From: an uncultured Marivita sp. | Lineage (GTDB): Bacteria > Pseudomonadota > Alphaproteobacteria > Rhodobacterales > Rhodobacteraceae | Assembly: GCF_947488135.1 (NCBI RefSeq) | Contig: NZ_CANKYW010000003.1 | Location: 186,001 to 250,000, forward strand | Reading direction: 5' to 3' | DNA length: 64,000 nt | Shown here: in pieces, positions 28,728 through 36,983 of the stretch | Layout of the letters: each line of letters opens with the position of its first letter | Numbering within the stretch: the first letter of the stretch is position 1 | Made by a program: the position numbers and the translations under genes | Notes under the pieces: model-generated | What the model was told of the DNA's origin: nothing | What the model saw: the letters and a program-made list of their open reading frames with translations, nothing else | The model's database searches: none

Positions 28728-30061
28728 GCCTGCGCGCACGCTTCCCGCTTGACGGTCTCGCCGCCCGTTTCGCAATTTTGCTTGCATTGGCACTTGTGGC
28801 GGCGAACCTCATCGCTGCGACGGTTCTCTATATCGACCGGCTGCAACAAGAGAATGCGCTCAGGATTGAGCGGGAGGTCGAGCGGATCGTCTCGCTTGTT
28901 CCCGCGATCGAGGCGGCCCCGGCGGGACTGCGCGAGGCGGTGGCAAGAGAGGCATCCACGCGGGTGTCGCGGCTCTCGGTTGATCCGCGCCCCATCGTTG
29001 AGGACATGCCGACCGCACCGCGATCGGTCGCGCTGAGCGACGATCTCGCAACCGCACTCGATGACCGGGAGGTGCGCGCCGCCATCATGGTCCGGCCATC
29101 CGACAACGGTCGCCGCGGCGAAACGGTTGCCCTGTCGATCCGTCTGCGCGGAGAGGATGCGACCCGCTGGCTCAACTCGGTGTCGCGGGAAGACCGCCGC
29201 GCGGCGCCCCCCGGCCTCCCGGGCGACGTGATGTTTCTTATCCTCGGGATTTCGCTCGCCGCAGTGCTGGGTGTGGCGCTGGTGTTCCTGCGCCGACTTA
29301 CCCGGCCATTGAATGATCTTGCCGCCGCCGCCCGTGCCGCCGGGCAGGGGGATCGAACCGCGCGGGTGAAAGAAACCGGTCCCCGGGAATTGCGCGAGGC
29401 GTCCGCCGCCTTCAACGACATGCAGGACCGTATCGCGCGGTTCGATGCCGAGCGAATGCGAACGCTGGCTTCCGTGGGCCATGATCTGCGAACGCCGATC
29501 ACCTCGCTGCGGATCCGCGCCGAAATGCTGGACGAGGATGAGGCCAAACCGATGATCCGCACGCTCGACGAGATGACGGTTATGGCCGATGGCCTCGTCG
29601 CGTACGCCCGTGGCGCCGGTGACGGAGAAGCGACGCAAGAGATCAATCTGGGACAGATGCTGGCCCGGCTCTGCGAAGATCGCGGCGCATCGTATCAAGA
29701 AGGACGCGCGATGCGGATCGTCGGTCGTCCGGTTGCGCTTGGTCGTGCCGTGGGGAACCTGATCGACAACGCCATGCGCTATGGCGACGTGGCCCGCGTT
29801 TCACTCGCGCGTGAGGGCGACGATGCGGTGATCAGTGTCGAGGATGACGGCCCCGGAATCCCGCCGGAGCGCCTGTCGCAAGTCCTCGAACCCTTCGTGC
29901 GCGGCGAAGACAGCCGAAGCCTCGAAACCGGCGGCGCGGGTCTCGGCCTCGCAATCGCACGCAACATCATGGCCTCTCACGGCGGCTCCCTCGTGCTTCA
30001 GAACCGCCCCGAAGGCGGCCTTCGCGCTACGGTCCGGCTCCCATTGGAGCCCGTGGGATGA
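28724..30061 (+). CDS. Sensor histidine kinase
   Basis: The 445-residue kinase has two transmembrane helices (about residues 15-36 and 165-187) flanking a periplasmic sensor of about 130 residues with no recognised fold. A HAMP segment (RRLTRPLNDLAAAARAAGQGD) comes next, then the H-box SVGHDLRTPITSLR with H253, the N-box NLIDNAMRYG and G-boxes DDGPGIPPE and GGAGLGLAI. It overlaps the response regulator gene by 4 bp, so they are a cognate pair. The sensor faces the compartment where the EF-hand and cluster proteins reside. Confidence 0.92.
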   Translation: MSLRARFPLDGLAARFAILLALALVAANLIAATVLYIDRLQQENALRIEREVERIVSLVPAIEAAPAGLREAVAREASTRVSRLSVDPRPIVEDMPTAPRSVALSDDLATALDDREVRAAIMVRPSDNGRRGETVALSIRLRGEDATRWLNSVSREDRRAAPPGLPGDVMFLILGISLAAVLGVALVFLRRLTRPLNDLAAAARAAGQGDRTARVKETGPRELREASAAFNDMQDRIARFDAERMRTLASVGHDLRTPITSLRIRAEMLDEDEAKPMIRTLDEMTVMADGLVAYARGAGDGEATQEINLGQMLARLCEDRGASYQEGRAMRIVGRPVALGRAVGNLIDNAMRYGDVARVSLAREGDDAVISVEDDGPGIPPERLSQVLEPFVRGEDSRSLETGGAGLGLAIARNIMASHGGSLVLQNRPEGGLRATVRLPLEPVG

Positions 30062-30291
30062 ATGTGATCCTTACCGACGGGCATTGTCGTCCGCCATGTC
30101 TGGTGAGGGGGAGCTGTGAAGACATCTCTGGCACGCGCTACGAGGTGCATCGCGACGTTAACCAAAATAGAGGATCTGCGTTTGAGGCTTGTCGTCAAAT
30201 CGAGCGCGAGGCGCATCAATGGCATTAGCAGACAAAGATCAGACAAAAAGGCACTGACAGCCGAGGAATCTAAGGTGTCTGAGAAATCCAA

Positions 30292-30367
30292 TGGTGCCCC
30301 CACACGGACTCGAACCGCGGACCTACTGATTACAAATCAGTTGCTCTACCAGCTGAGCTATAGGGGC
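30292..30367 (-). tRNA. tRNA-Thr (anticodon UGU)
   Basis: The minus strand folds as a complete 76-nt tRNA: acceptor GCCCCTA pairing with TGGGGGC near the 3' end, D-arm GCTCAGCTGGTAGAGC, anticodon loop TTTGTAA with anticodon TGT (complement of 30332-30334), T-arm with GGTTCGAACCC, and an encoded CCA at 30292-30294. It reads ACA codons. The surrounding stretch 30062-30514 shows nothing else I can support. Confidence 0.96.
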
Positions 30368-30514
30368 TCCGGGGGCGTGATTACTGAGTGTCGCGCGGCT
30401 GTGCAAGAGGCAATCTGGCGAAATTTCCTGAATTGCGCCGGGACGTCAAAGCTGGTTTTCATCCCGCGCTGCGCGCCTATAATGCGGTGAGGCAGCGAGA
30501 ATAATTGAAATCAG

Positions 30515-31396
30515 ATGCAGGTTGTCCTTCACACGGGCCTTCACGAGACCGACAGCGACCGGCTGTTCAAGACGCTTTTGCGCAACCGCGACGGGTTGCG
30601 GCCGGAAGGTGTCGCGATTCCAGGTCCGGGGAGGTATCGCAAGCTGATCTCGGAAATGCTGAACACGCTGGGCGACATGCCCCCGTCGCCGGACGCACGC
30701 GATGTGCTTCTCGACAGCATTCTTGACGAAGATACCGGGCATGTGGACCGCTTGATCCTGTCACATGAGAACCTGTTTTCCGTGCCGAAAATCGCGTTTC
30801 AGGGGGGCGTCGTCTACCGCAAGGCGGAACAGCGGCTGCGCACCCTGCGCGAGGTTTTTTCCGGTGACGTGTTCGAGGTGTTCATCGCGCTGCGGAACCC
30901 GGCGACCTATCTTCCGGCGCTGCTTGGCGCGACACCGCACGAGACGATCCCGCAGTTGATGCAGGGGCTCGATCCGGCGCAGCTGCGATGGTCCGATCTG
31001 ATCGCCCGGATCACCGGCGCCTTGCCGGGCGTTCCGGTCACGGTCTGGTGCGACGAGGACAGCCCGCTGATTTGGGGCGAACTGGTGCGGGAACTGGCCG
31101 GTGTTGAGCCAACCCATCCGATCATCGGCGCCTATTCGCGGATGGCGGATATCATGTCGCAAGAGGGGATGACGCGGTTCCGCGCCTATCTGGCCGAAAA
31201 GCCCGATCTGACCGAGATTCAGATCCGCCGGGTGATGGTGGCGTTTCTCGACAAATACGCCGATGAATCCAAGGTCGAGCACGAACTGGACCTGCCGGGT
31301 TGGGACGCGGATTTGATCGAGGATCTGACCGATCAGTACGAAGAAGATATCTTCGACGTGGGCCGGGTGCCGGGCGTAACACTGATCACGCCTTGA
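30515..31396 (+). CDS. Conserved protein of unknown function
   Basis: The 293-residue soluble protein begins VVLHTGLHETDSDRLFKTLLRN and contains VFIALRNPATYLPALLG and VTVWCDEDSPLIWGELVREL. The opening strand plus loop and the R-N-P-xxY block recall sulfotransferase-like or glycosyltransferase-associated proteins, but there is no clear PAPS P-loop. It has no signal peptide. Codon use is normal, so I take it as a real gene. Convergent with gapR, with 31 bp between them. Confidence 0.6.
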   Translation: MQVVLHTGLHETDSDRLFKTLLRNRDGLRPEGVAIPGPGRYRKLISEMLNTLGDMPPSPDARDVLLDSILDEDTGHVDRLILSHENLFSVPKIAFQGGVVYRKAEQRLRTLREVFSGDVFEVFIALRNPATYLPALLGATPHETIPQLMQGLDPAQLRWSDLIARITGALPGVPVTVWCDEDSPLIWGELVRELAGVEPTHPIIGAYSRMADIMSQEGMTRFRAYLAEKPDLTEIQIRRVMVAFLDKYADESKVEHELDLPGWDADLIEDLTDQYEEDIFDVGRVPGVTLITP

Positions 31397-31427
31397 GCGG
31401 CATCGGCCCATCTGTGCCGCCGAAAAC

Positions 31428-31688
31428 TCAGCTCATGCCGAGCGCTTCCTTGTACATATCCAGTACCGCTTCTTCCTCGGCGATGTCATCGGGTTCGCGT
31501 TTGCGCAGGGCGATGACCTTGCGCATCACCTTCGTGTCGTAACCGCGGGCCTTTGCCTCGGCCATGACCTCTTTCTGCTGGTCGGCGATGTCTTTCTTCT
31601 CGGCGTCCAGCCGTTCGATCCGTTCGATGAACTGACGCAGCTCATCTGCGGTGACGCGGTAGTTGGCTTCGATTGCGCTGTCGTCCAT
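31428..31688 (-). CDS. gapR: GapR-type nucleoid protein (DUF2312)
   Basis: This 86-residue helical protein reads TADELRQFIERIERLDAEKK, then DQQKEVMAEAKARGYDTKVMRKVIALRK. That is the conserved core of DUF2312/GapR, which binds overtwisted AT-rich DNA ahead of replication and transcription forks in Alphaproteobacteria. Length matches the family. It is monocistronic. Confidence 0.92.
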   Translation of the reverse strand: MDDSAIEANYRVTADELRQFIERIERLDAEKKDIADQQKEVMAEAKARGYDTKVMRKVIALRKREPDDIAEEEAVLDMYKEALGMS

Positions 31689-31809
31689 GTCCGGCTCCCA
31701 TTCGATTTGGATGGTGTCGTAGCGATGGCGGCGCGGGCCTTCAAGGGCTTGTCACCGGGCGGGTGATGAATTACCGCCGCCCGAGGTGAGACCACTCCGG
31801 GAGAGCATC

Positions 31810-32025
31810 ATGGACATTCTGATCTGGTCGGGCGCTGCGGTGTCATTCGCGGGCTTGTGCGGGCTGGTCTATTGCATCCTGCGGGTCGGCAAGGCGCGCA
31901 AGGCGGGGCTGAGCGATGACGCGCTGCGCTCCGAAGTGCAGAAGGTCATGCCGATAAATCTCGGGGCCTTGTTCGTGTCGGTACTGGGACTGATGATGGT
32001 GATCCTCGGGATCTTCCTTGGCTGA
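31810..32025 (+). CDS. Small two-helix membrane protein
   Basis: This 71-residue protein has two hydrophobic helices, SGAAVSFAGLCGLVYCIL and LGALFVSVLGLMMVILGIFL, joined by a charged loop (KARKAGLSDDALRSEVQKV). CGGGAGAGC before the ATG is a plausible ribosome-binding site. No function is known to me. It is convergent with the multifunctional protein gene, 2 bp away. Confidence 0.65.
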   Translation: MDILIWSGAAVSFAGLCGLVYCILRVGKARKAGLSDDALRSEVQKVMPINLGALFVSVLGLMMVILGIFLG

Positions 32026-32027
32026 GG

Positions 32028-34004
32028 TCACAGGTCGTCGAAGCGACGCCCGTATTTGATCAGCTCGGCAAAGACCGGGTCCGGTGTCCAGAGCGCACGG
32101 TCGGGATGATCCACGCTTTCCATTGCGCGTGTGATTTGCAGCAGCCCGGCCTCTCCGGCCGCGTGCATGATGCCGCCGTGCCATGTCGGGGCGAGATGGG
32201 TGAAGACCGAGATCACGTCGATGTCGCCGGAGCGCGGCACCACGCCCTCGCGCAGCGCCTTCGCGCCCTCATTGGCCATCGCACCGAGGGTCAGCCGCAC
32301 GATCTTCTCCGCAGGCATCTCGGGTTGTGGCGCGCGTTGGCTCTCGATCAGGGCGAGCGCACCGGGGTCGGGCTGCGGCGGCTCTGACGGCATGTGTGTG
32401 TAGTAACCCCGCCCGGAGCCACGGCCCTGCCTGTCTGACCGGGCGAGGAGGGCGGTCCAGTTCCGGCTGCCTTCGGGCCTGTCTTGCCGGGCCACGGTGT
32501 CGAACCCAAGCAGGTCGGCCATCTCGTAGGGTGGGTGCGGCATCCCCCAGTGTCGCAGCGCCGCGTCGATGGAAAACGGCGATTGGCCAAGGTCCACAAG
32601 GCTGTCCGCTGCACGCCAGAGGGTCTGGCGCAACCGGTCATAGATCCCGGCGCCGGATGTCGTTTCCACCACCGGGAGTTTGTTCAGACGTCGGGCCAGC
32701 GCCAGCGCCGCGAGGCGGTCCGTGTCGGTGCTTTGAGGTCCGAGGATCACCTCCACAAGGCGCGAGGTCGACGCGGGTGGGGCGAAATGCAGGGCAAGCC
32801 TTGGATCGGTTCCGGGCAGGCAATGCGCCAGCGGGATGCCGGGCGGGACCGACACGCCACGCTGGCCCCGCGTGGCGCGCAGGACGATATCCGCATCGGC
32901 GATGACGGCGTCAGTGTCGCCGTAACGCATGAGGTCGAGGCTTCGTGTCAGACGGGCCTCGTCCATCTGTCCGGACGTCACCGCGTCTTTCAGAACGCTG
33001 CGCACATGACCGACACTGTCGCGTTGTTGCTGCGGGTCCTTGATGAGCCAGTTCACCGCGACACCGCTTTCAAGCGCGGCGAGCACGATCTGAACCGCGA
33101 TCGGACTGCCTCCGAGCACCGCGATCGTGGACATATCCGGCAGGTCAGCGCGCCGCGTTTGCGCGCTGACGGCTTGTTCGGCGTGGAAGAGATGCGCGAG
33201 GGCCGCCGATTGGTCGGTCGCCGCGCAGTCTTCGGCCGCGGCCTGCTCAAAGGCGAGGCCCGCGTCGATCGGTAAGAGCATCGCGGCCTCGACGGCGGAG
33301 AGGATATGTTTCGGCGTCACTTCGGGCGAGGCGTCGATCTGCACGCGGGCTCGTTTCACGGCGGCGTGGTAGGCGGCCGCATCCGCAAATCCGACGCGCC
33401 GGTCTGCGGTCGGTCGGGGTTTGGCCCCTTTGCTGCGAAGATCGCTGATGAACCGTTCGATTGCCGCCTCGGCCGTATCGTCGAAAACCTGGTCGACAAG
33501 CGCAGAGAGCTTGCCCGATGTCATGGGCCGCAGGTGGCCGCCGAGCAAGAGATCGAGCGTTTCCTCGGCTCCGACAAGGCGGGGAAGCCGTTGCGTGGCG
33601 CCCGCGCTGGGCACGAGACCAAGACGGGCGTGCGGGAAGCCGATACGCGTCTGCGCCTGAGCAAGCCGGTAGTGGCAGGCCAGCGCGATCTCGACGCCCG
33701 CGCCGACGACCGTTCCCGTCAGAACTGCAACCACCGGTTTGGCGCTGGATTCGAGGCGCTGGCACAGGTCGGAAAGGTGATTGCCGCGATCGTCCCCGCC
33801 CCCTTGCGGTTCGGTGATGCCGGAAGGAAAGCTCGCGCCCTTGCCCCGGATCACGATGATCTCGACGGTGTCGTCCTCGGCAAGCTGGGTCAAGGCCGCA
33901 TCCAGTGCAGCAATGACGCGGTGGTTCAGTCGTGCCGAAGGACCGGCGTCCAGCACGACATGCGCGACCCCGTTCCTGACCGAAATGTCGGTTTCTGCGC
34001 CCAT
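32028..34004 (-). CDS. Divergent FadB/FadJ-like enoyl-CoA hydratase/3-hydroxyacyl-CoA dehydrogenase
   Basis: The 658-residue protein has the two-part layout of beta-oxidation multifunctional enzymes: crotonase domain about residues 5-190, dehydrogenase domain from about 290. GAGVEIALACHYRLA and RIGFPHARLGLVPSAGATQRLPR mark the first part. There the catalytic glutamate expected before the LG.(L/M)P block is H. The Rossmann loop reads VLGGSPIAVQIV instead of GxGxMG. LHFAPPASTSRLVEVI keeps the dehydrogenase histidine region. Activity may be lost or altered. The start at 34004 has GGAG upstream; an in-frame start at 34067 lacks one. Confidence 0.72.
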   Translation of the reverse strand: MGAETDISVRNGVAHVVLDAGPSARLNHRVIAALDAALTQLAEDDTVEIIVIRGKGASFPSGITEPQGGGDDRGNHLSDLCQRLESSAKPVVAVLTGTVVGAGVEIALACHYRLAQAQTRIGFPHARLGLVPSAGATQRLPRLVGAEETLDLLLGGHLRPMTSGKLSALVDQVFDDTAEAAIERFISDLRSKGAKPRPTADRRVGFADAAAYHAAVKRARVQIDASPEVTPKHILSAVEAAMLLPIDAGLAFEQAAAEDCAATDQSAALAHLFHAEQAVSAQTRRADLPDMSTIAVLGGSPIAVQIVLAALESGVAVNWLIKDPQQQRDSVGHVRSVLKDAVTSGQMDEARLTRSLDLMRYGDTDAVIADADIVLRATRGQRGVSVPPGIPLAHCLPGTDPRLALHFAPPASTSRLVEVILGPQSTDTDRLAALALARRLNKLPVVETTSGAGIYDRLRQTLWRAADSLVDLGQSPFSIDAALRHWGMPHPPYEMADLLGFDTVARQDRPEGSRNWTALLARSDRQGRGSGRGYYTHMPSEPPQPDPGALALIESQRAPQPEMPAEKIVRLTLGAMANEGAKALREGVVPRSGDIDVISVFTHLAPTWHGGIMHAAGEAGLLQITRAMESVDHPDRALWTPDPVFAELIKYGRRFDDL

Positions 34005-34097
34005 CCGCTGCTCCGATGGCCTGTTTTTGGCTCTTCCGCCTCGTCTTTGCAGCGTATTAGAGGCCATTGTTGCCCATCTGGCAACAATCCTGCACGA

Positions 34098-35081
34098 TTA
34101 GGCGCGTATGTGCATCATTCGTGCGACATCCAGCATCCGCGCGGAAAAGCCCCATTCGTTGTCGTACCAGCCGAAAATGCGAAGTTGATCGCCGGTCTGG
34201 AGCGTTTCGTTGGGCGCGATGACGAGCGACTCGGTTCGTGCGCGCATGTCGACGGACACGCAGGGGTCTTCGACGCGCCCGATCACCGGGTTTGCATCGG
34301 CCAGATCACGCAAAGCGTTGGCCGCGTCCGCCGGAGGGCGCGCAAGCCGCACCACGAGGTCCACCGCCGACACGCTGATCGCGGGCACCCGCACGGCGGC
34401 TCCGGTGACACGCCCGGCAAGATCGGGCAGCACGTGGTCGATCAATTCCGCAGCACTCGTCGTCGTCGGGACCATGCTGACGGCCCCGGCGCGGTTGCGG
34501 GCAAGATCGGGTCCGCGCGGCGCATCGACCATCGGCTGGCTGCCGGTATAGCAGTGGATCGTCGTCATATGGCCTTGGATCAACCCGAACCGAGCATCGA
34601 GATCGCGCAGCAGTGGCGCCAGCGCGTTGGTGGTGCAGGACGCGTTGGACACGACCTTTGCATCGCCGATCCGGTCCTCGTTCGCGCCTTTCACGATGGT
34701 GATGTCGGCGATGTCGGACGGGCCAGAGATCAGCACGGATTTGGCCCCCGCCGAGAGTGCGGCCTCAACGGTCGTGCGGTCCTTGGTGGCGCCGGTGCAA
34801 TCCAGAACGAGATCGATTCTGTTCAGGGGAAGGTCGCCCATCCTGACCCCGGTGAGCAACGGGATCCTGCGCTGGCCCGCGTGCAAGCGTCCGTCTTCGT
34901 AGGTGACGCCGCCGGGCAGGGGTCCGAACACGCTGTCATACTTGAACAGATACGCGCATGTGTCCGGCTGTGCGAGGTCGTTGACCGCAACCACCTCGAT
35001 ATCGGCATGGGCCGGGTCGGTCAGGATCTGTCGCAGGATCACCCGGCCGATCCGACCGAACCCGTGAATTACGATGCGCAT
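34098..35081 (-). CDS. gap: Glyceraldehyde-3-phosphate dehydrogenase
   Basis: This 327-residue enzyme has the NAD-binding start IHGFGRIGR, the active-site cysteine in SNASCTTN near residue 149, HCYTGSQ and the end FGWYDNEWGFSARM. It oxidises glyceraldehyde 3-phosphate to 1,3-bisphosphoglycerate. No other glycolytic gene is adjacent, so it may be one of several copies. It is divergent from an IclR-type regulator with a candidate operator between them. Confidence 0.95.
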   Translation of the reverse strand: MRIVIHGFGRIGRVILRQILTDPAHADIEVVAVNDLAQPDTCAYLFKYDSVFGPLPGGVTYEDGRLHAGQRRIPLLTGVRMGDLPLNRIDLVLDCTGATKDRTTVEAALSAGAKSVLISGPSDIADITIVKGANEDRIGDAKVVSNASCTTNALAPLLRDLDARFGLIQGHMTTIHCYTGSQPMVDAPRGPDLARNRAGAVSMVPTTTSAAELIDHVLPDLAGRVTGAAVRVPAISVSAVDLVVRLARPPADAANALRDLADANPVIGRVEDPCVSVDMRARTESLVIAPNETLQTGDQLRIFGWYDNEWGFSARMLDVARMMHIRA

Positions 35082-35140
35082 ATCTCACCCCTCGTCCTGC
35101 GGTCAGGAACCTGTGCGTTACGGCTTGCATTTCAACTCTG

Positions 35141-35161
35141 ATTTTTTCACATTGTAAAAAT
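35141..35161. promoter_or_regulatory. Imperfect inverted repeat between gap and iclR-type gene
   Basis: A 21-bp AT-rich element has arms starting ATTTTT and ending AAAAAT around a central A at 35151, with 8 of 10 arm positions complementary. It lies 40 bp before the regulator ATG and 59 bp before gap, in an otherwise GC-rich area. IclR proteins bind such palindromes and often regulate themselves and the divergent gene. Confidence 0.45.
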
Positions 35162-35200
35162 GTTTTTTGTATCGAGACAATGCAGCTGACAGGGGCCGGC

Positions 35201-36025
35201 ATGAACGCAGAGACAGGACCAGAGCGGCGCGCACGGGGTCGGCCTCGCGCGTGGAGCGACACGACCGAACAGAACAAGATCAAGTCTCTGGACCGCGCGC
35301 TTGTCATTCTCGAACGGCTGAGCGAACGCGGGGGCGCCACGCTCACCGATCTTTCTGAAGATCTAAAACAATCCCCCGCAACGGTCTACCGCGTCCTGTC
35401 CACCTTCGAAGGGCGCGGCATGGTGGATTTCGATCCCGTCGCGCAGACCTGGCATATCGGGGCAGGGGCGTTCCACATCGGATCGCGCTTTCTGCGCCGC
35501 ACGTCGCTGGTGGAACGGGCCCGTCCATTCCTGCGTGAGTTGATGCAGCAGACCGAGGAAACCGCCAATCTGGGCGTGTCGCGGGACGGGCATGTCTTGT
35601 TCCTGAGCCAGGTCGAAACCCACCACAACATCCGCGCCTTTTTCCCACCCGGTGCGATGTCGCCCATGCATTCGTCCGGTATTGGCAAGGCGCTACTGGC
35701 GCAGATGGAGGACAAGGAGGTCGCGGCGATCATCCGCAAGCACAAACTGCCCGCGTTCACCGAGAATACCCTGACCACGCCCGAAGCGCTGGCCGCGGAT
35801 CTGGCCGCCACGCGGAAGCGGGGATATGCCTTTGATGCGGAAGAGAAGAACGACGGAATGCGCTGTATCGCGGCGCCGGTGTTCGACATGCATGGCGAAC
35901 CTGTCGCGGGGGTCTCGATCTCGGGACCGTCCGCGCGTATCCCTGATGAACGGATCGAAAGCCTGGCCGCGTCGGTCAAGGCGACGGCGGCCAAGCTGAC
36001 CGCCGCGCTGGGCGGTCCGACCTAG
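35201..36025 (+). CDS. IclR-family transcription regulator
   Basis: The 274-residue protein has an N-terminal winged HTH (SLDRALVILERLSERGGATLTDLSEDLKQSPATVYRVLSTFEGRGMV) and an IclR effector domain (HSSGIGKALLAQ, ending VAGVSISGPSARI). ATG 35201 follows GGGGCC; ATG 35180 is an alternative giving 7 more residues. The sequence resembles BhcR, the regulator of the beta-hydroxyaspartate cycle, but none of the bhc genes are next to it. It may control gap. Confidence 0.87.
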   Translation: MNAETGPERRARGRPRAWSDTTEQNKIKSLDRALVILERLSERGGATLTDLSEDLKQSPATVYRVLSTFEGRGMVDFDPVAQTWHIGAGAFHIGSRFLRRTSLVERARPFLRELMQQTEETANLGVSRDGHVLFLSQVETHHNIRAFFPPGAMSPMHSSGIGKALLAQMEDKEVAAIIRKHKLPAFTENTLTTPEALAADLAATRKRGYAFDAEEKNDGMRCIAAPVFDMHGEPVAGVSISGPSARIPDERIESLAASVKATAAKLTAALGGPT

Positions 36026-36888
36026 GCGACGTTCTTGAGGTCGAGCTTGGGTGTCACACCCAGCGCATGGCACACGTCGCGCGTCAGTTCCGGGCGGTTG
36101 AGCGTGTAGAAATGCAGCGTGTCGACGCCGCCATCGATCAGGTCCGAACACAGCTCTGCACAGATCGCCGTCGCCAGCAGATCTTCGCGCCTGTCGCGTT
36201 CAGCCTTTTCGAACGCATCCACAACCCATGCCGGAATGTCCGTGCCGCATTTCTTGGCAAAGCGCGCGGCCCCCTTCCAGTTCTCGATCGGCAGGATCCC
36301 CGGCGTGACCGGCTTGTCGATCCCGGCCTTCTCGCAGGCGTCGCGGAAGCGGAAGAAGGTTTCGGCCTCGAAGAAGAACTGTGTCAACGCCTCGGACGCG
36401 CCCGCGTCGAATTTACGCTTGAGATAGGCCACGTCCGCCTGGCTGTCTGCGGCTTCGGGATGCGTGTCGGGGTAAGCGCCGACGCGGATGGTGAAATCAC
36501 CCGCCTCGCGTAGGCCTTCGATCAACTCCACACTCGACGCGAACCCGTCGGGATGCGGCACGAATCCCGCCTCACCCTTGGGCGGATCGCCACGCAGGGC
36601 CACGATGTCGGTCACGCCCGCGGCGGCGAAATCCTGCGCGATGGCCAGCGTTTCGGCGCGCGTCGCGTTCACGCAGGTCAAGTGCGCCGCGACCGGCAGG
36701 CCCGAGGATTTGTGCAAGGTCGCCACCGCCTCGCGCGTCAGGTCACGGGTTGTGCCGCCTGCGCCGTACGTCACGGACACGAAACGTGGCTGGAGCGGGG
36801 CCAGCACCTGAACCGTGTCCCAAAGGCGGAACGACGCTTCGAGAGTCTGCGGCGGGAAGAATTCGAACGAAACGGACGGTGTTGTCAT
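36022..36888 (-). CDS. metF: Methylenetetrahydrofolate reductase
   Basis: The 288-residue protein begins SVSFEFFPPQT, and has FVSVTYGAGGTTRD and IVALRGDPP, all characteristic of the FAD-dependent MetF barrel. It reduces 5,10-methylene-THF to 5-methyl-THF for methionine synthesis. An upstream in-frame start at 36969 would add 27 residues unlike the family. The gene is divergent from metR, which normally activates it, and its stop overlaps the convergent IclR stop. Confidence 0.95.
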   Translation of the reverse strand: MTTPSVSFEFFPPQTLEASFRLWDTVQVLAPLQPRFVSVTYGAGGTTRDLTREAVATLHKSSGLPVAAHLTCVNATRAETLAIAQDFAAAGVTDIVALRGDPPKGEAGFVPHPDGFASSVELIEGLREAGDFTIRVGAYPDTHPEAADSQADVAYLKRKFDAGASEALTQFFFEAETFFRFRDACEKAGIDKPVTPGILPIENWKGAARFAKKCGTDIPAWVVDAFEKAERDRREDLLATAICAELCSDLIDGGVDTLHFYTLNRPELTRDVCHALGVTPKLDLKNVA

Positions 36889-36983
36889 CGTGAGGTTCCT
36901 TGATGGCGTTGAGGCCCTTGTCGCACGTGCAGCATTGTGAGACAAACTCATAAATCTAATCTTCAACATGAATACGGTTGATA

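Noticed and set aside
33306-35141. Open frame of 611 codons on the plus strand across 33.3-35.1 kb
   Set aside because: It is antisense to the multifunctional protein and gap, whose motifs are clear. High GC keeps the opposite frame open; its composition (Arg/His/Asp-rich) is typical of a shadow.
35201-36025. Calling the IclR protein BhcR of the beta-hydroxyaspartate cycle
   Set aside because: The similarity is real, but no bhc genes lie next to it. The class V aminotransferase at 41201 is 5 kb away and not specific to that pathway.
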